64,000 nucleotides of DNA, from assembly GCF_900444995.1 (NCBI RefSeq), contig NZ_UAPQ01000009.1, positions 1 through 64,000 on the forward strand, read 5' to 3'. This stretch comes from Actinomyces bovis. GTDB lineage: Bacteria > Actinomycetota > Actinomycetes > Actinomycetales > Actinomycetaceae. The notes beneath the pieces are model-generated. The model saw only the letters and a program-made list of their open reading frames with translations, searched no databases and was not told the origin of the DNA. Positions 15,082-24,091 of this stretch are shown here, piece after piece; the stretch's first letter is position 1, and each line of letters starts with the position of its first letter. The position numbers and the translations under genes are program-made.

Positions 15082-17784
15082 GTGCCGATCGAGAAGCCCA
15101 CTGCGCCCCAGCCGAATATCGAGATGTCTAACCGCCCTGCACGGCCAACAGCGCCCCGGAACCTAGGCCGCGCCGAATGCGCCTGGCGTTCCCAGGTCCT
15201 GAGGCTAGAGGCCATGAAGGTGACGCTTGACCTGACGCAGGCCCCACAGGCATCCGCAACCTGCTTCACCGTGCGCACCGAACTCACCGTAACGGTGCAA
15301 ACGGCAGTTCCCGACGGCGCCTGGGTGGACTTCCTCGGTGAGTCCATCGCAGAGGTCTTGGTGGACGGAGTAGCGCAAGACCCCGACTGGGACGGCTACC
15401 GCGTGCAGTTGCCGTCCCTACAACCCGGCCAGCACAACATCACCATCGACGCCGTAGGCCACTTCTCCAACACTGGGCAAGGCCTGCACCGCTTCCAAGA
15501 CCCCGTCGACGGCGCCACCTACCTCTACACCCACTTTGAACCAGCCGATGCACGTCGCGCCTGGCCCTGCCTAGAACAGCCAGACCTCAAGGCACCATTC
15601 ACCCTGACAGTGACCCATCCACAAGGCTGGACCCTACTGTCAAACGGGGTACTCGCAGCCAAAGCAACAGCGGAGGGCGCGCCAGGAATGGAAGTCACGC
15701 ACTTCGCCTCAACCAAACCCCTGCCAAGCTACCTGACGGCCTTGGCAGCTGGCCCCTGGCACCAGGTTACGGGAGAGTGGCGCTCCACCCTGCGGCCAAC
15801 CGATCCGCCGGTGCCGCTCAGCTGGTCTTGCCGAGCCAGCCTGGCCCAACACCTAGACGCCAAAGAACTCCTGGCCATCACAGCCACAGGCCTAGACCTG
15901 TATGACCGCAGCTACGGCTTCCCCTACCCCTGGGGCTCCTACGACTCCGTGCTCGTGCCTGAGTACAACCTTGGCGCCATGGAGAACCCCGGCTGCGTCA
16001 CCTTTAACGAGGACCACTACCTCTTCCAAGGCCCCGCCACCCGCGCCCAACGCGGCGAGCGAGCCAATGTGATCATGCACGAGATGTGCCATATGTGGTT
16101 CGGGGACCTGGTTACCCCCAAGTGGTGGGAGGACACCTGGCTTAAAGAGTCCTTCGCAGATCACCAAGGCACCTGGGCTCAGGCGGAAGCCACCGAGTTT
16201 AGCGATGCCTGGGTAGCTTTTGCTGCGGGGCGCAAGGCCTGGGCCTATGAAGAGGACGCCCGCGCAGAAACCACTCACCCGATCGTGGCCACCGTGGAAG
16301 ACATTGAGGCTGCGCGCCAAACTTTCGACGGCATCACCTATGCCAAGGGGGCGGCCGTCCTCAAGCAGCTGGTGGCCTATGCCGGGCAAGAGGCCTTCAC
16401 CCAGGCTGCACGCCAGCTCTTCCAAGCGCACGCCTATGGGAACGCAACCTTGGCCGACCTCATGCAGGTTCTGAGCGCCGCCACCGGCAAGGACATGGAA
16501 GCCTGGGCACAAGCCTGGCTGCACACCTGCGCCCCTTCAATCATCAACAACCACCTAGAGGTGCAAGACGGGCGCATCAAATCACTGCGCCTAACCCAAC
16601 AGTGCACAGACCCGCGGACCGACACTCAGGTGCTGCGCCCTCACACCCTCAAAGTGGGCTTGTACTCCTGCGACGGCGTGGGCGCACTTGTGCGCACGCA
16701 CAGCCTGCCCGTCACTTTTGCTGCTCCGGAGGTCAGGTTGAGCGACGCCGTCGGTCTGCCTGCACCGGACCTGGTGACCGTAAACGATGAGGACCTTACT
16801 TACGCCGTCGTGCGCCCTGACGCTGCCTCTGTGCAGGTGGTGCTGCACCACCTAAAGGAGCTGAAGGACCCGCTGACCCGTGCGGTGTGGTGGTCCGTTC
16901 TCCACAACCTCATGCGTGACGCCCTGCTGCACCCCGCCTGGTTCATTGCAGCCGTGCTCAGCCAAGCCGACGACAGCACCGCGCCAGCCACTCTGGCCAA
17001 GCTGCTGCAGCAGGCCCGCCTAGCCACGCGCTACCTGCCCACAGTCGACCGGCTTCCCGCTCTGCTCAGCTTGGCCGGGGCGGCGGGTGAGGTAAGCGGT
17101 CCCGATGCCTGGACCCTGCTGAAGGCCGCACCCGCAGGTTCTGATGCGCAACTAGTGCGCGCGCGAGCCTGGGTGAATGCAGCCGGTGAGCTTTGGCAGG
17201 CTAAGCCTAAGGAGATTGACCAGACCGCAAAACGACTGCGAGCGCTGCTGGTGGAGGAGGGCCTGCCGGGGCTGAAAGTCGATCACGAACTGCGCTGGTC
17301 TGTGCTGACCTCCCTGGCTCGGCTAGGCCGGCTCCAGGAGGCAGAGATCGTGGCGCAGGAACAGGCTGATCCGAGTGCTGGTGGCGTGACGGCTGCCCTG
17401 CGCGTACGGCATGCGGCCCCTGAAGCAGGTATGAAGGAGCTGGTGTTCGAGCGGCTTCTTACTGAACGGTCCTTGAGTAACGATCACCTTGACGCTCTGC
17501 TGGCCGCCTTCAGTTCGGACTCACACCTGTGCCTCACTGCTACTTTCACTGAGCGCTACCTAGCTGCGCTGCCTGAGCTTTGGGCTCAGCGCGGTCAGGA
17601 AGTGGCTACTCGTTTGGTCAATGGCCTGTTCCCTCATGCGGGCGGCGCCGTCGAGGCTGAGCTTGTTCGCTCATGGCTGGGAGAACACCGTGAGCTTCCC
17701 CGTGCGCTTGGTCATCTCCTGCACAAGTACCTAGCTGATCTGAAACGCTCCCTGCAGTGTCAAACCACGTCATTCGCGGATTGA
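15082..17784 (+). CDS. pepN: Aminopeptidase N (M1 family zinc metallopeptidase)
   Basis: 900 residues, near the usual 840-900 for actinobacterial PepN. Cytoplasmic removal of N-terminal amino acids from peptides. The exopeptidase motif GAMENPG lies at 298-304. The zinc site is HEMCH at 333-337 with the third ligand Glu356 in LKESFADH, an exact HEXXH-x18-E spacing; Glu334 is the general base. The C-terminal half (about 450-890) is the helical domain. The N-terminus carries the M1 beta domain (VTLDLTQ onward), and RNLGRAECAWRSQVLRLE corresponds to the NLTRxEAxxRA segment of relatives. The GTG at 15082 suits the leaderless promoter; ATG 15124 is the alternative. It is divergent from the nuclease gene. 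Confidence 0.96.
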   Translation: MPIEKPTAPQPNIEMSNRPARPTAPRNLGRAECAWRSQVLRLEAMKVTLDLTQAPQASATCFTVRTELTVTVQTAVPDGAWVDFLGESIAEVLVDGVAQDPDWDGYRVQLPSLQPGQHNITIDAVGHFSNTGQGLHRFQDPVDGATYLYTHFEPADARRAWPCLEQPDLKAPFTLTVTHPQGWTLLSNGVLAAKATAEGAPGMEVTHFASTKPLPSYLTALAAGPWHQVTGEWRSTLRPTDPPVPLSWSCRASLAQHLDAKELLAITATGLDLYDRSYGFPYPWGSYDSVLVPEYNLGAMENPGCVTFNEDHYLFQGPATRAQRGERANVIMHEMCHMWFGDLVTPKWWEDTWLKESFADHQGTWAQAEATEFSDAWVAFAAGRKAWAYEEDARAETTHPIVATVEDIEAARQTFDGITYAKGAAVLKQLVAYAGQEAFTQAARQLFQAHAYGNATLADLMQVLSAATGKDMEAWAQAWLHTCAPSIINNHLEVQDGRIKSLRLTQQCTDPRTDTQVLRPHTLKVGLYSCDGVGALVRTHSLPVTFAAPEVRLSDAVGLPAPDLVTVNDEDLTYAVVRPDAASVQVVLHHLKELKDPLTRAVWWSVLHNLMRDALLHPAWFIAAVLSQADDSTAPATLAKLLQQARLATRYLPTVDRLPALLSLAGAAGEVSGPDAWTLLKAAPAGSDAQLVRARAWVNAAGELWQAKPKEIDQTAKRLRALLVEEGLPGLKVDHELRWSVLTSLARLGRLQEAEIVAQEQADPSAGGVTAALRVRHAAPEAGMKELVFERLLTERSLSNDHLDALLAAFSSDSHLCLTATFTERYLAALPELWAQRGQEVATRLVNGLFPHAGGAVEAELVRSWLGEHRELPRALGHLLHKYLADLKRSLQCQTTSFAD

Positions 17785-17923
17785 TACTGCGCTCTAAGTA
17801 GTAGTTGCGATCGTCAAGGAGCGTGCGGAGCCGGAGTGGAACCGATATCCTGCGTCCGTGGGCTCACCGCTATGGTTGGGTCCGAGACAGTGCGCCCGCA
17901 CTGGCGGAATGGGAAGGGTAGCG

Positions 17924-18376
17924 ATGACAAGCACGCCGAATGATCTGGAGCCGAGTTCCACACAGGTTCTCGGAGCAGTCGACGCCGCTCCTGAGCCCGC
18001 CTACGTGCCGGCGGGCCTCAACGGCCAGGATCTAGCCGCCATCCAGGCCCTGCCGGCGGGCACCGCTCTGCTGATCGTGCAGCACGGCCCTACCACTGGG
18101 GCTCGGTTCCTGCTGGACGCCCCGGAGACGACCGTGGGACGCCACCCCCGCGCTGATATCTTCCTTGACGACGTCACCGTCTCCCGCAAGCACGCTGTCT
18201 TCGTGAAGCTCCCTGAGGGCGGTTACGCCGTGCGCGAGTCAGGCTCCCTCAATGGCACCTATGTCAACCGTTCCCGGGTTGAGATGGCGCCACTGGTGGC
18301 TGGTGACGAGGTACAGATCGGCAAGTACCGCATGACCTACCACCCCGGTCCGCTTGCGCCTGCCGGGGAAAAGTGA
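17924..18376 (+). CDS. garA: FHA-domain regulator GarA
   Basis: 150 residues, start fixed by AAGGG five bases before the ATG at 17924. A flexible N-terminal segment with PSSTQVLGAVD corresponds in position to the GarA phospho-threonine motif, though ETTS is not conserved exactly. The C-terminal FHA domain (about 55-140) shows TTVGRHPRADIFLDDVTVSR, with Arg, Ser and His of the phosphothreonine pocket, then GSLNGTYVNRSRV. In mycobacteria and corynebacteria GarA/OdhI switches the TCA cycle by binding 2-oxoglutarate dehydrogenase when unphosphorylated. The gene overlaps ftsR by 4 nt (GTGA), and the garA-merR-nuclease-merR order matches Rv1827-Rv1830 of Mycobacterium tuberculosis. Confidence 0.92.
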   Translation: MTSTPNDLEPSSTQVLGAVDAAPEPAYVPAGLNGQDLAAIQALPAGTALLIVQHGPTTGARFLLDAPETTVGRHPRADIFLDDVTVSRKHAVFVKLPEGGYAVRESGSLNGTYVNRSRVEMAPLVAGDEVQIGKYRMTYHPGPLAPAGEK

Positions 18377-19116
18377 CCTCCGCAGCGGCCAGAGAGCGGC
18401 AGCCCAGGGTAGCTGTAACTGTCTCCACGGCGGATAGCGAAACCTGGCCCCACGGCCTATCACATGAGCCCGAGATGAAGATCGGGCAGGTAGTTGACGA
18501 GCTCAAACGCGAGTTCCCGGCCCTATCAATCTCCAAGGTGAGATACCTGGAGACTGAAGGCCTGATTAACCCCCACCGGGTTGGCAACGGTTACCGGCGC
18601 TACTCCCGTGCAGATGTTGAGCGGCTTCGCTACGCCCTGCGTGCACAACGAGACGAGTACCTGCCCTTGTCAGTAATACGTGAGCGCCTTGAGGAGATGG
18701 ACACCAGCTCCAGGGGGGCCGCCATGCCGAAGGTCGTGGCGCGCCACGGTCAGGTTGTGGCCGACGGTCCGCTTGACCTCACCGATCTGGTGGAGCGCTG
18801 CGGTGCCAGCATCGCCCAGGTGGAGCAGATGATCGAGATCGGTTTGGTCTCGCCTAATGCTCGCGGGCTCTTTGGTCCCGAGAGTGTGCGTGTGGTGGCC
18901 GCCGCTATGGCCGCTGTGCGCGGCGGCATCCCCTTGCGCAACCTGCGCGGTGTGCGGATGGCTGCTGAGCGTGAGGCGGACATGATTGATCAGGCAGTCA
19001 CTCCCACCCGGGCGCGTTCTGACTCTGCTGCAGTGGACCGGGCGGCAGCACTAGCGGGTGTAGTTGCTGAGCTGCACAGCGCGCTGCTGCGCAGGTCTGT
19101 GGGGTCACTGGGCTGA
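18373..19116 (+). CDS. ftsR: MerR-type regulator FtsR
   Basis: 247 residues. A non-standard N-terminal extension (1-34) precedes a MerR winged HTH: MKIGQVVDELKREFPALSIS, KVRYLETEGLINP and GNGYRRYSRADVERL. A second helical domain follows (GPLDLTDLVERCGASIAQ, then VRVVAAAMAAVRGG), matching the Rv1828/FtsR family, which in Corynebacterium glutamicum activates ftsZ. The start GTG overlaps the garA stop, so the two are translationally coupled. Its position beside garA supports the assignment by synteny. Confidence 0.88.
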   Translation: MTSAAARERQPRVAVTVSTADSETWPHGLSHEPEMKIGQVVDELKREFPALSISKVRYLETEGLINPHRVGNGYRRYSRADVERLRYALRAQRDEYLPLSVIRERLEEMDTSSRGAAMPKVVARHGQVVADGPLDLTDLVERCGASIAQVEQMIEIGLVSPNARGLFGPESVRVVAAAMAAVRGGIPLRNLRGVRMAAEREADMIDQAVTPTRARSDSAAVDRAAALAGVVAELHSALLRRSVGSLG

Positions 19117-19173
19117 AGCGCTTACTGATTGAAGCGCGCTGCCCGTTCGTCAGACAAACGCAGGCCTGACCCG

Positions 19174-19185
19174 TAGCCTTGGGAC
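19174..19185 (+). promoter_or_regulatory. Leaderless promoter of the bifunctional nuclease gene (TAGCCT)
   Basis: TAGCCT at 19174-19179 is followed by 6 nt and the GTG at 19186. The gap from ftsR is 69 bp, so the gene may be transcribed both from here and by read-through. Confidence 0.55.
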
Positions 19186-19656
19186 GTGCGACCGATGAAG
19201 CTCGTTGGCGTGCGATCAACCGCAGCTGATGAAGGACTCGTGGCCGTGCTCTTGGAAGAGCGCGGTCCCGGGATGATCGCGGTACCGGTCACTCCCCGTG
19301 AAGGCCTGGCTCTATCTGCGGTAGCTAATGGCTTGCCGCCTACCTGGTTGAAGCTGCTGCACCGGTGTGTGGTGGCCGCAGAGGGAGATGTAGAAGGCGT
19401 TTCCGTCAACGTGGGACCAGATGGTGAGTTGCTCGGCTCACTCGAACTGCGCGCCTGCACCGGCATCATGCGGCAGGTGTCTTGCACACCAGGAGAGGCG
19501 GTCGCCGTCGCCTCTGCGGCCGAGTTGAGAATCTGCGTTAGTGATCGCTTGCTGGCTCAGCAAGGTGTGGATCTGGGAGAGGCGCCGGTACATGAGTTGA
19601 TGGCGAAGATGCGAGATCAGCTAGAGCGCGCCCGGGTGGATGATTTCCTGCAGTGA
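19186..19656 (+). CDS. Bifunctional nuclease family (DUF151) protein
   Basis: 156 residues, the typical size. The conserved DUF151 core appears in order: MKLVGVRSTAADEGLVAVLL at the N-terminus, RGPGMIAVPVTPREGLALSA in the middle, and an ending with AVASAAELRICVSDRLLAQQG. Plant and bacterial members have been reported to cut single-stranded DNA and RNA; the cellular role in actinobacteria is unclear. It corresponds to Rv1829. The start GTG at 19186 is preferred over the in-frame ATG at 19195 because of the -10 box placement. Confidence 0.88.
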   Translation: MRPMKLVGVRSTAADEGLVAVLLEERGPGMIAVPVTPREGLALSAVANGLPPTWLKLLHRCVVAAEGDVEGVSVNVGPDGELLGSLELRACTGIMRQVSCTPGEAVAVASAAELRICVSDRLLAQQGVDLGEAPVHELMAKMRDQLERARVDDFLQ

Positions 19657-19984
19657 CAGGGCTGGCTGACAGGGGCGAGCAGGCGGGAGGTGCGCTTTAA
19701 GCGTCCCGAAGTGCTGTTAAGCATGTTACTCGTGTTACTGGAGATGTGAACTAGGTCACTTCAAACAGGTGTTCGAGCTGCGCTAAACTTACGTAATATC
19801 AAGTAAAAGTGGTGGTTTTTGAGATTTCGCTTGACCTCAGGTTGAGGTTGAGCGCCACCGGTCTTTCGACACCCCGCGTCGCATGATTGAGGGGTGCTCG
19901 GAGCGGCCCTATCGTTTCCCACGTGCTGCCAATCCGAGCAGCCCCGGCATCCCCACCGCCAGAGAGAACCCGATAGGAGCAAGC
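19657..19984 (+). promoter_or_regulatory. Intergenic regulatory region before the second merR gene
   Basis: No coding frame is evident in 328 bp. The region is A/T-richer than its surroundings around 19784-19835 and contains the palindrome TTACGTAA (19788-19795). At 19834-19848 lies ACCTCA-GGT-TGAGGT, a perfect inverted repeat resembling the ACCTCAA...TTGAGGT operators of MerR-family regulators. It overlaps a possible -35 (TTGACC, 19831-19836). It is a plausible site for autoregulation by the following MerR protein or for FtsR. Confidence 0.5.
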
Positions 19985-20557
19985 GTGAGTGCTAACGAGG
20001 CTAGAGCCCAACTCCCGCAGCAGCAGCGCGGTCAGGGAATGCTGTTCGGCGACCCGCTCCCGGAGCTCGACTCAGATTCCGGTTACCGTGGTCCCATCGC
20101 ATGCCGGGCGGCGGGCATTACCTACCGTCAGCTCGACTATTGGGCTCGCACTGGACTAGTGGAGCCTTCTGTGCGGGGAGCCAAGGGCTCTGGCTCGCAG
20201 CGCCTCTACTCCTTCCGAGACATTCTGGTTCTCAAGGTAGTCAAACGGCTCCTGGACACTGGAGTCTCACTGCAACAGATTCGCACCGCAGTTGACGCAC
20301 TGCATCAGCGGGGCGTGGATGACCTGGCTTCAATCACACTCATGAGCGACGGCGCCTCCGTATACGAGTGCACCAGCAATGACGAGGTTATTGACCTAGT
20401 GCTGGGCGGACAGGGCGTTTTTGGAATCGCGGTGGGTCGTGTATGGCGGGAAGTTGAGGGGTCGCTAGCCGCTCTGCCAGTCGAGCACGCCGGCGATGTC
20501 CCCATGGTGGAGGACGAACTCGCCAAGCGTCGTGCAGCGCGACTGCGCGCTATGTGA
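19985..20557 (+). CDS. MerR-family regulator (Rv1830 type)
   Basis: 190 residues from a GTG preceded by AGGAG. The N-terminus (MSANEARAQLPQQQRGQGML) is disordered; the HTH starts at about residue 40 with CRAAGITYRQLDYWARTGLV, GSGSQRLYSFRDIL and LKVVKRLLDTGVSLQQI. The C-terminal section (GGQGVFGIAVGRVWREVEGS) matches the uncharacterised second MerR of the garA locus in other actinobacteria. It probably binds the inverted repeat in its own upstream region. A strong terminator follows. Confidence 0.85.
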   Translation: MSANEARAQLPQQQRGQGMLFGDPLPELDSDSGYRGPIACRAAGITYRQLDYWARTGLVEPSVRGAKGSGSQRLYSFRDILVLKVVKRLLDTGVSLQQIRTAVDALHQRGVDDLASITLMSDGASVYECTSNDEVIDLVLGGQGVFGIAVGRVWREVEGSLAALPVEHAGDVPMVEDELAKRRAARLRAM

Positions 20558-20602
20558 TTGGACGCTTGAGGCCTAGTCCTCAGTGATCCTTTAGTGACTG
20601 CC

Positions 20603-20640
20603 CAGGAGGCCCATCGCTAGGCGACGGGCCTCCTGCCTTT
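20603..20640 (+). terminator. Rho-independent terminator
   Basis: A perfect 10-bp stem, CAGGAGGCCC (20603-20612) and GGGCCTCCTG (20626-20635), with a 13-nt loop, followed by CCTTT. It lies between convergent genes and could serve both. Confidence 0.8.
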
Positions 20641-20652
20641 GGTAGAGCAGAC

Positions 20653-22254
20653 TCAGTGCGTCCGCGCACCTAGTGCATAGGAACGCGTGTAACTGTCGGT
20701 CGTGTCCGTAAGAGACACTCGTACCACGCCAGTGGCATCAACCTCGTAGCGCTCTTTTATAAGCCTGCCAGAACCGACGTCGCCCCGCCGCACCTCGACC
20801 GAACGCAGATCCTCCACCTCGCGCAGCGCCGGATCGAAGGGGAAGATGATCTCCTCATAGGGAGCCAGCTCGCCCCGCGGTTCCCCACTGGCGTCCACGC
20901 TAGAGCACTCCGCTAGGCGGAACCAGCCGATGTTGTGGGCAGAAAGGTACTCGCGCTCAACCACTGTGCCTTCACGCTTGGTCTTGGAGCCCGCCACCAG
21001 CGAGTCTTCGCGCAGGATTGGGTCAAAACTGGTCCGCTCGCCAAAGTCCTGTTCACGGAAGACGCCGAAGCCCCGTGAGAGTTGATCTGTCAGTTCATAG
21101 CCTGAGTCTCGGTCTGCGGCGATCGCCAGGCCAATCGCGGTTGATGCACCTGGATACGGGGAACGGTTAACGCGCCGACCAAAACGCTCCCGTAGAGCGC
21201 GTGCCACTGGCGGGAAGCAGCTGCCGCCACCGACCAGGTAGACGCCTGCCAGTTCAGACAGGTCCGGACTGCCGTCATCAAGCAAGTCCACGAGTGGCGC
21301 CATAGCCTCCAGTGAACGTTCAATGAGTGGCTGGCAGGCCTCGTAGAGCTCTTTAGTAGCTACCACAACGTCTTTTCCGGCAACCTCTAAGACCAGACGG
21401 CGGGTCTGTGGGGAAAGCCCTTCTTTGGCATCGCGGCACTGTTCCAGCAAGTCGTCGAGCTGGTGCGCATTGAGTGACTCTTCACTGGTGTCTGCAGCGC
21501 GCAAGGCCAACTCGGCGAGAATAAGGTCGACGTCGTCGCCGCCTAGGTCGCTCACGCCGCGGGTGGCAAGCACGCGGTGGTCCTTACCGCTGACGCTGAC
21601 CAAGGAGGTGTCAAAGGTGCCGCCGCCCAGGTCATACACCAGAACCTGGGTGCGGTTTGCACTGACTTGGGAGGCCCGGCGGTGCGTGAACTCAAAACCT
21701 GCCGCGCTGGGCTCGTTCAGCAGGGCCGTGACTGAGAAACCTGCCCGGGAGAAGGCGTCCAGGGTGAGGAGTCGCTGCGCGCTGAAAGCGTGTGCGGGGA
21801 CGGCCACGGTTAACCGTGCGTCAGGTCCTTGTAGCGCAGTGGCGCCTATGTCCGGGTTCTGTTCCAAAAGGAAGCGCAGGTGCTCAAGGTAGGAGACCAG
21901 CACCTCCATGATGGATGTTGTGTGGCCGCCGATCTCGACGGGAGTGTCAGCCCGCACGCTGGGGGAGGCGAGGGTACGTTTCAGGCTCCGCAGGTACGGT
22001 GCCCCGCTGCGGGCTGCCGCCTCTGCTGCAAATCCGTGCACCAGGCCCTCGTCCGTTAGTGCAGTCAAGGAGGGTAGGTACTCCTTGAGGTCTCCATGGC
22101 TGTCGGGGAATGAGACCACTGGGTAGTTGCCGCGGTCTGCGCGAGCGACGACCGTGCGCGTAGTACCCAAGTCGATGCCCAGGTCCAGGCCACGAGATTG
22201 TGGGTTTGGCTTCTTTTTGCTTGCAGAGACGTTATTCCGGCGACGTTCAGCCAT
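20653..22254 (-). CDS. Hsp70-like ATPase (DnaK relative without canonical lid)
   Basis: 533 residues. After a basic N-terminal tail (1-22) the actin-like ATPase domain begins with GIDLGTTRTVVARA (phosphate 1), followed by VAVPAHAFSAQRLLTL, NEPSAAGFEF, VYDLGGGTFDTSLV (phosphate 2) and GVYLVGGGSCFPPVA (adenosine loop) at about residue 340. About 145 residues remain after the ATPase domain. They are beta-rich and could be a much-reduced substrate-binding domain, but the helical lid and the EEVD-type end of true DnaK are missing. Stand-alone, non-dnaK-operon members of this kind are common in actinobacteria, and their clients are unknown. It is transcribed divergently from scrB, with 99 bp between. 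Confidence 0.88.
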   Translation of the reverse strand: MAERRRNNVSASKKKPNPQSRGLDLGIDLGTTRTVVARADRGNYPVVSFPDSHGDLKEYLPSLTALTDEGLVHGFAAEAAARSGAPYLRSLKRTLASPSVRADTPVEIGGHTTSIMEVLVSYLEHLRFLLEQNPDIGATALQGPDARLTVAVPAHAFSAQRLLTLDAFSRAGFSVTALLNEPSAAGFEFTHRRASQVSANRTQVLVYDLGGGTFDTSLVSVSGKDHRVLATRGVSDLGGDDVDLILAELALRAADTSEESLNAHQLDDLLEQCRDAKEGLSPQTRRLVLEVAGKDVVVATKELYEACQPLIERSLEAMAPLVDLLDDGSPDLSELAGVYLVGGGSCFPPVARALRERFGRRVNRSPYPGASTAIGLAIAADRDSGYELTDQLSRGFGVFREQDFGERTSFDPILREDSLVAGSKTKREGTVVEREYLSAHNIGWFRLAECSSVDASGEPRGELAPYEEIIFPFDPALREVEDLRSVEVRRGDVGSGRLIKERYEVDATGVVRVSLTDTTDSYTRSYALGARTH

Positions 22255-22317
22255 GTAACGACCCTATAACCGATAAGCCTGCAGCTAGTGGAGCGGCATA
22301 CCGCAAAGAGAGGACCA

Positions 22318-22353
22318 GATGACGCACGTTTGACATAGTGCTAACCTCCCGAC
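22318..22353 (+). promoter_or_regulatory. scrB promoter with ScrR-type operator half-site
   Basis: ACGTTTGACATA (22326-22337) repeats the right half of the palindromic operator in front of scrA; the left arm is degenerate. TAACCT (22342-22347) lies 6 nt before the ATG at 22354, so the transcript is probably leaderless and a bound repressor would cover the promoter. Confidence 0.6.
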
Positions 22354-23880
22354 ATGGCTGAAGATCTACAGGCAATGGCGCTTACTGCGATCGCAAGCTC
22401 CCAGGCGCAACAGGACCCCGATTACCCGAGCTATCACCTGGCCCCACCCGTCGGGCGTCTAAACGACCCCAATGGTCTCCTGGTCGATGGCTCCACCTAT
22501 CACGCCTTCTTTCAGTTCACCCCCTTCCACCCTGAACGCAAGCTGGTCTACTGGGGGCACGCCACTTCCACAGACCTGCTCACCTGGCGCCACCACGATC
22601 CCGCCGTCGCGCCCGACAGCCCCTACGACCTCAACGGCGCCTACTCCGGCACAGCGCTGGTGCTCGCTGACGCCGAGGTCGCTGTGGCGCCCGGGCGGGC
22701 TGGATATCAGTTCTTCTACACCGGCAATCTCAAGGATCCGCAGACCGGAGAGCGCAGCGCCAGCCAATGCCTGGTCACCAGTCAAGATCTGCAGCACTTC
22801 AACAAGTTTCCGACAAATCCCGTAGTCCCCAGCCATGCCCCTGGCTACACCGCTCACTACCGCGACCCCCAGGTCTTCCGAGACCCGGCGCGGCCAGGGG
22901 AGTACCGGATGCTGCTTGGGGTGCAGCGCGCAAATGAAACCGGCGCCGCCGTCTTCTACCGCTCTAAGGACCTGGTGAACTGGAGCTTTGAAGGCGAACT
23001 CCGCTTCCCAGACGCGGGTGACGCGATGGATCACCTGGGCTATATGTGGGAGTGCCCCAATCTGGTGCGCCTCACTGATGAGCTGACGGGTCAAGAACGA
23101 GACGTGCTGATCTTCTGCCCTCAAGGAATCGCGCCTGAAGCTGAGGGCTACGAGAATATTTTCCCCTGCGTCTACGCCGTCGGCAGGCTGGAAGGCCTGG
23201 ATTTCTGCGAATGTGACGGCAGCTTCTTTGAGGTGGACCGCGGTTTCGAGTTCTACGCGCCCCAGGTCTTTGCGCACCGTCCTGGCGAGCCAGGCCCCGA
23301 GTTGCTTATGGGGTGGGCAGGCAATGCCACGCAGGACGATCAGCCCTCTCTTAGCTCGTCCGGCTGGGTGCACACAATGACCGTGCCCCGCCTGCTGTCT
23401 TTGCGGGCCAACAAGCTCATCCAACGGCCTGTGGTGTCAAGCAATGGGCCCGCGGCCACCGCTTGTGCGCTTTCCGGTGCGACGATAGGCCCTGCTTGGC
23501 AGGAAATTCCGGAACTTACCGGCTCGCGACACTGGCAGCTGGCGCTAAACCTGACGCTGGGGGAGCAGCCAAACTTGACGCTTAGGATCGGCACGGAAGA
23601 CTGCTACGTGGACATAACAGTCGCAGGAAATGTGCTGACCGTAGATCGCAGCACGTCCCGGTACTCCCAGCATGGAGGCCAGCGCAGGATCACCCTGCCT
23701 AATGGGGCCAGCACGCAGCTAGAGGTGCTGCACGACGCCTCTGTCACCGAGCTCTACTTGGGTGACGGCGCCCTGGCGTTTACGCTGCGCAGCTTCCTGC
23801 CATCTGAGGCTGCAGGGGTGCGGTTGTGCGCAGCAACTGGCCAAAAGCTTGAAGGTCTTCGCGCCCTGCGACACGACTAG
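22354..23880 (+). CDS. scrB: Sucrose-6-phosphate hydrolase (GH32)
   Basis: 508 residues, cytoplasmic, no signal peptide. It hydrolyses sucrose 6-phosphate delivered by the PTS to glucose 6-phosphate and fructose. GH32 signatures are in order: LNDPNGLLVDG with nucleophile Asp38, HYRDPQVF (Asp171, transition-state stabiliser) and MWECPNL with acid/base Glu233. A five-bladed propeller occupies about residues 30-350 and the C-terminal beta sandwich about 370-500. The neighbouring sucrose PTS and LacI genes and the absence of a signal peptide favour the phosphohydrolase over an invertase. A leaderless promoter and operator precede it. Confidence 0.95.
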   Translation: MAEDLQAMALTAIASSQAQQDPDYPSYHLAPPVGRLNDPNGLLVDGSTYHAFFQFTPFHPERKLVYWGHATSTDLLTWRHHDPAVAPDSPYDLNGAYSGTALVLADAEVAVAPGRAGYQFFYTGNLKDPQTGERSASQCLVTSQDLQHFNKFPTNPVVPSHAPGYTAHYRDPQVFRDPARPGEYRMLLGVQRANETGAAVFYRSKDLVNWSFEGELRFPDAGDAMDHLGYMWECPNLVRLTDELTGQERDVLIFCPQGIAPEAEGYENIFPCVYAVGRLEGLDFCECDGSFFEVDRGFEFYAPQVFAHRPGEPGPELLMGWAGNATQDDQPSLSSSGWVHTMTVPRLLSLRANKLIQRPVVSSNGPAATACALSGATIGPAWQEIPELTGSRHWQLALNLTLGEQPNLTLRIGTEDCYVDITVAGNVLTVDRSTSRYSQHGGQRRITLPNGASTQLEVLHDASVTELYLGDGALAFTLRSFLPSEAAGVRLCAATGQKLEGLRALRHD

Positions 23881-23920
23881 CGCCACACTCGCCGCAGGCG
23901 CTTGTGATCGGGCTCTTGTG

Positions 23921-23961
23921 CAGTGGGTTGGATCGCGCTAATATGTCATACGTTTGACATA
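23921..23961 (+). promoter_or_regulatory. scrA promoter and ScrR operator
   Basis: TATGTCA-TACGTT-TGACATA (23942-23961) is a perfect 7-bp-arm inverted repeat of the LacI-family type. It overlaps a candidate -10 TAATAT (23939-23944), which lies 17 nt downstream of TTGTGC. Its right half is repeated before scrB. The leader to the GTG at 24092 is about 130 nt and carries an AAAGGAG site. Confidence 0.75.
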
Positions 23962-24091
23962 CATTGGTGACATCCTAAGCGTCATCGCTGTGTGATCAAG
24001 CCAAGTTCAACGAAGAGCAAACAGCAGATCCCCTTTCACACAACACAGCAGCACTTCAACTCAGCATCACTTCTTGAGAAAGGAGCCCCGT

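Noticed and set aside
22459-23424. A 321-residue frame opposite scrB
   Set aside because: No recognisable domain and fully antisense to GH32 catalytic motifs.
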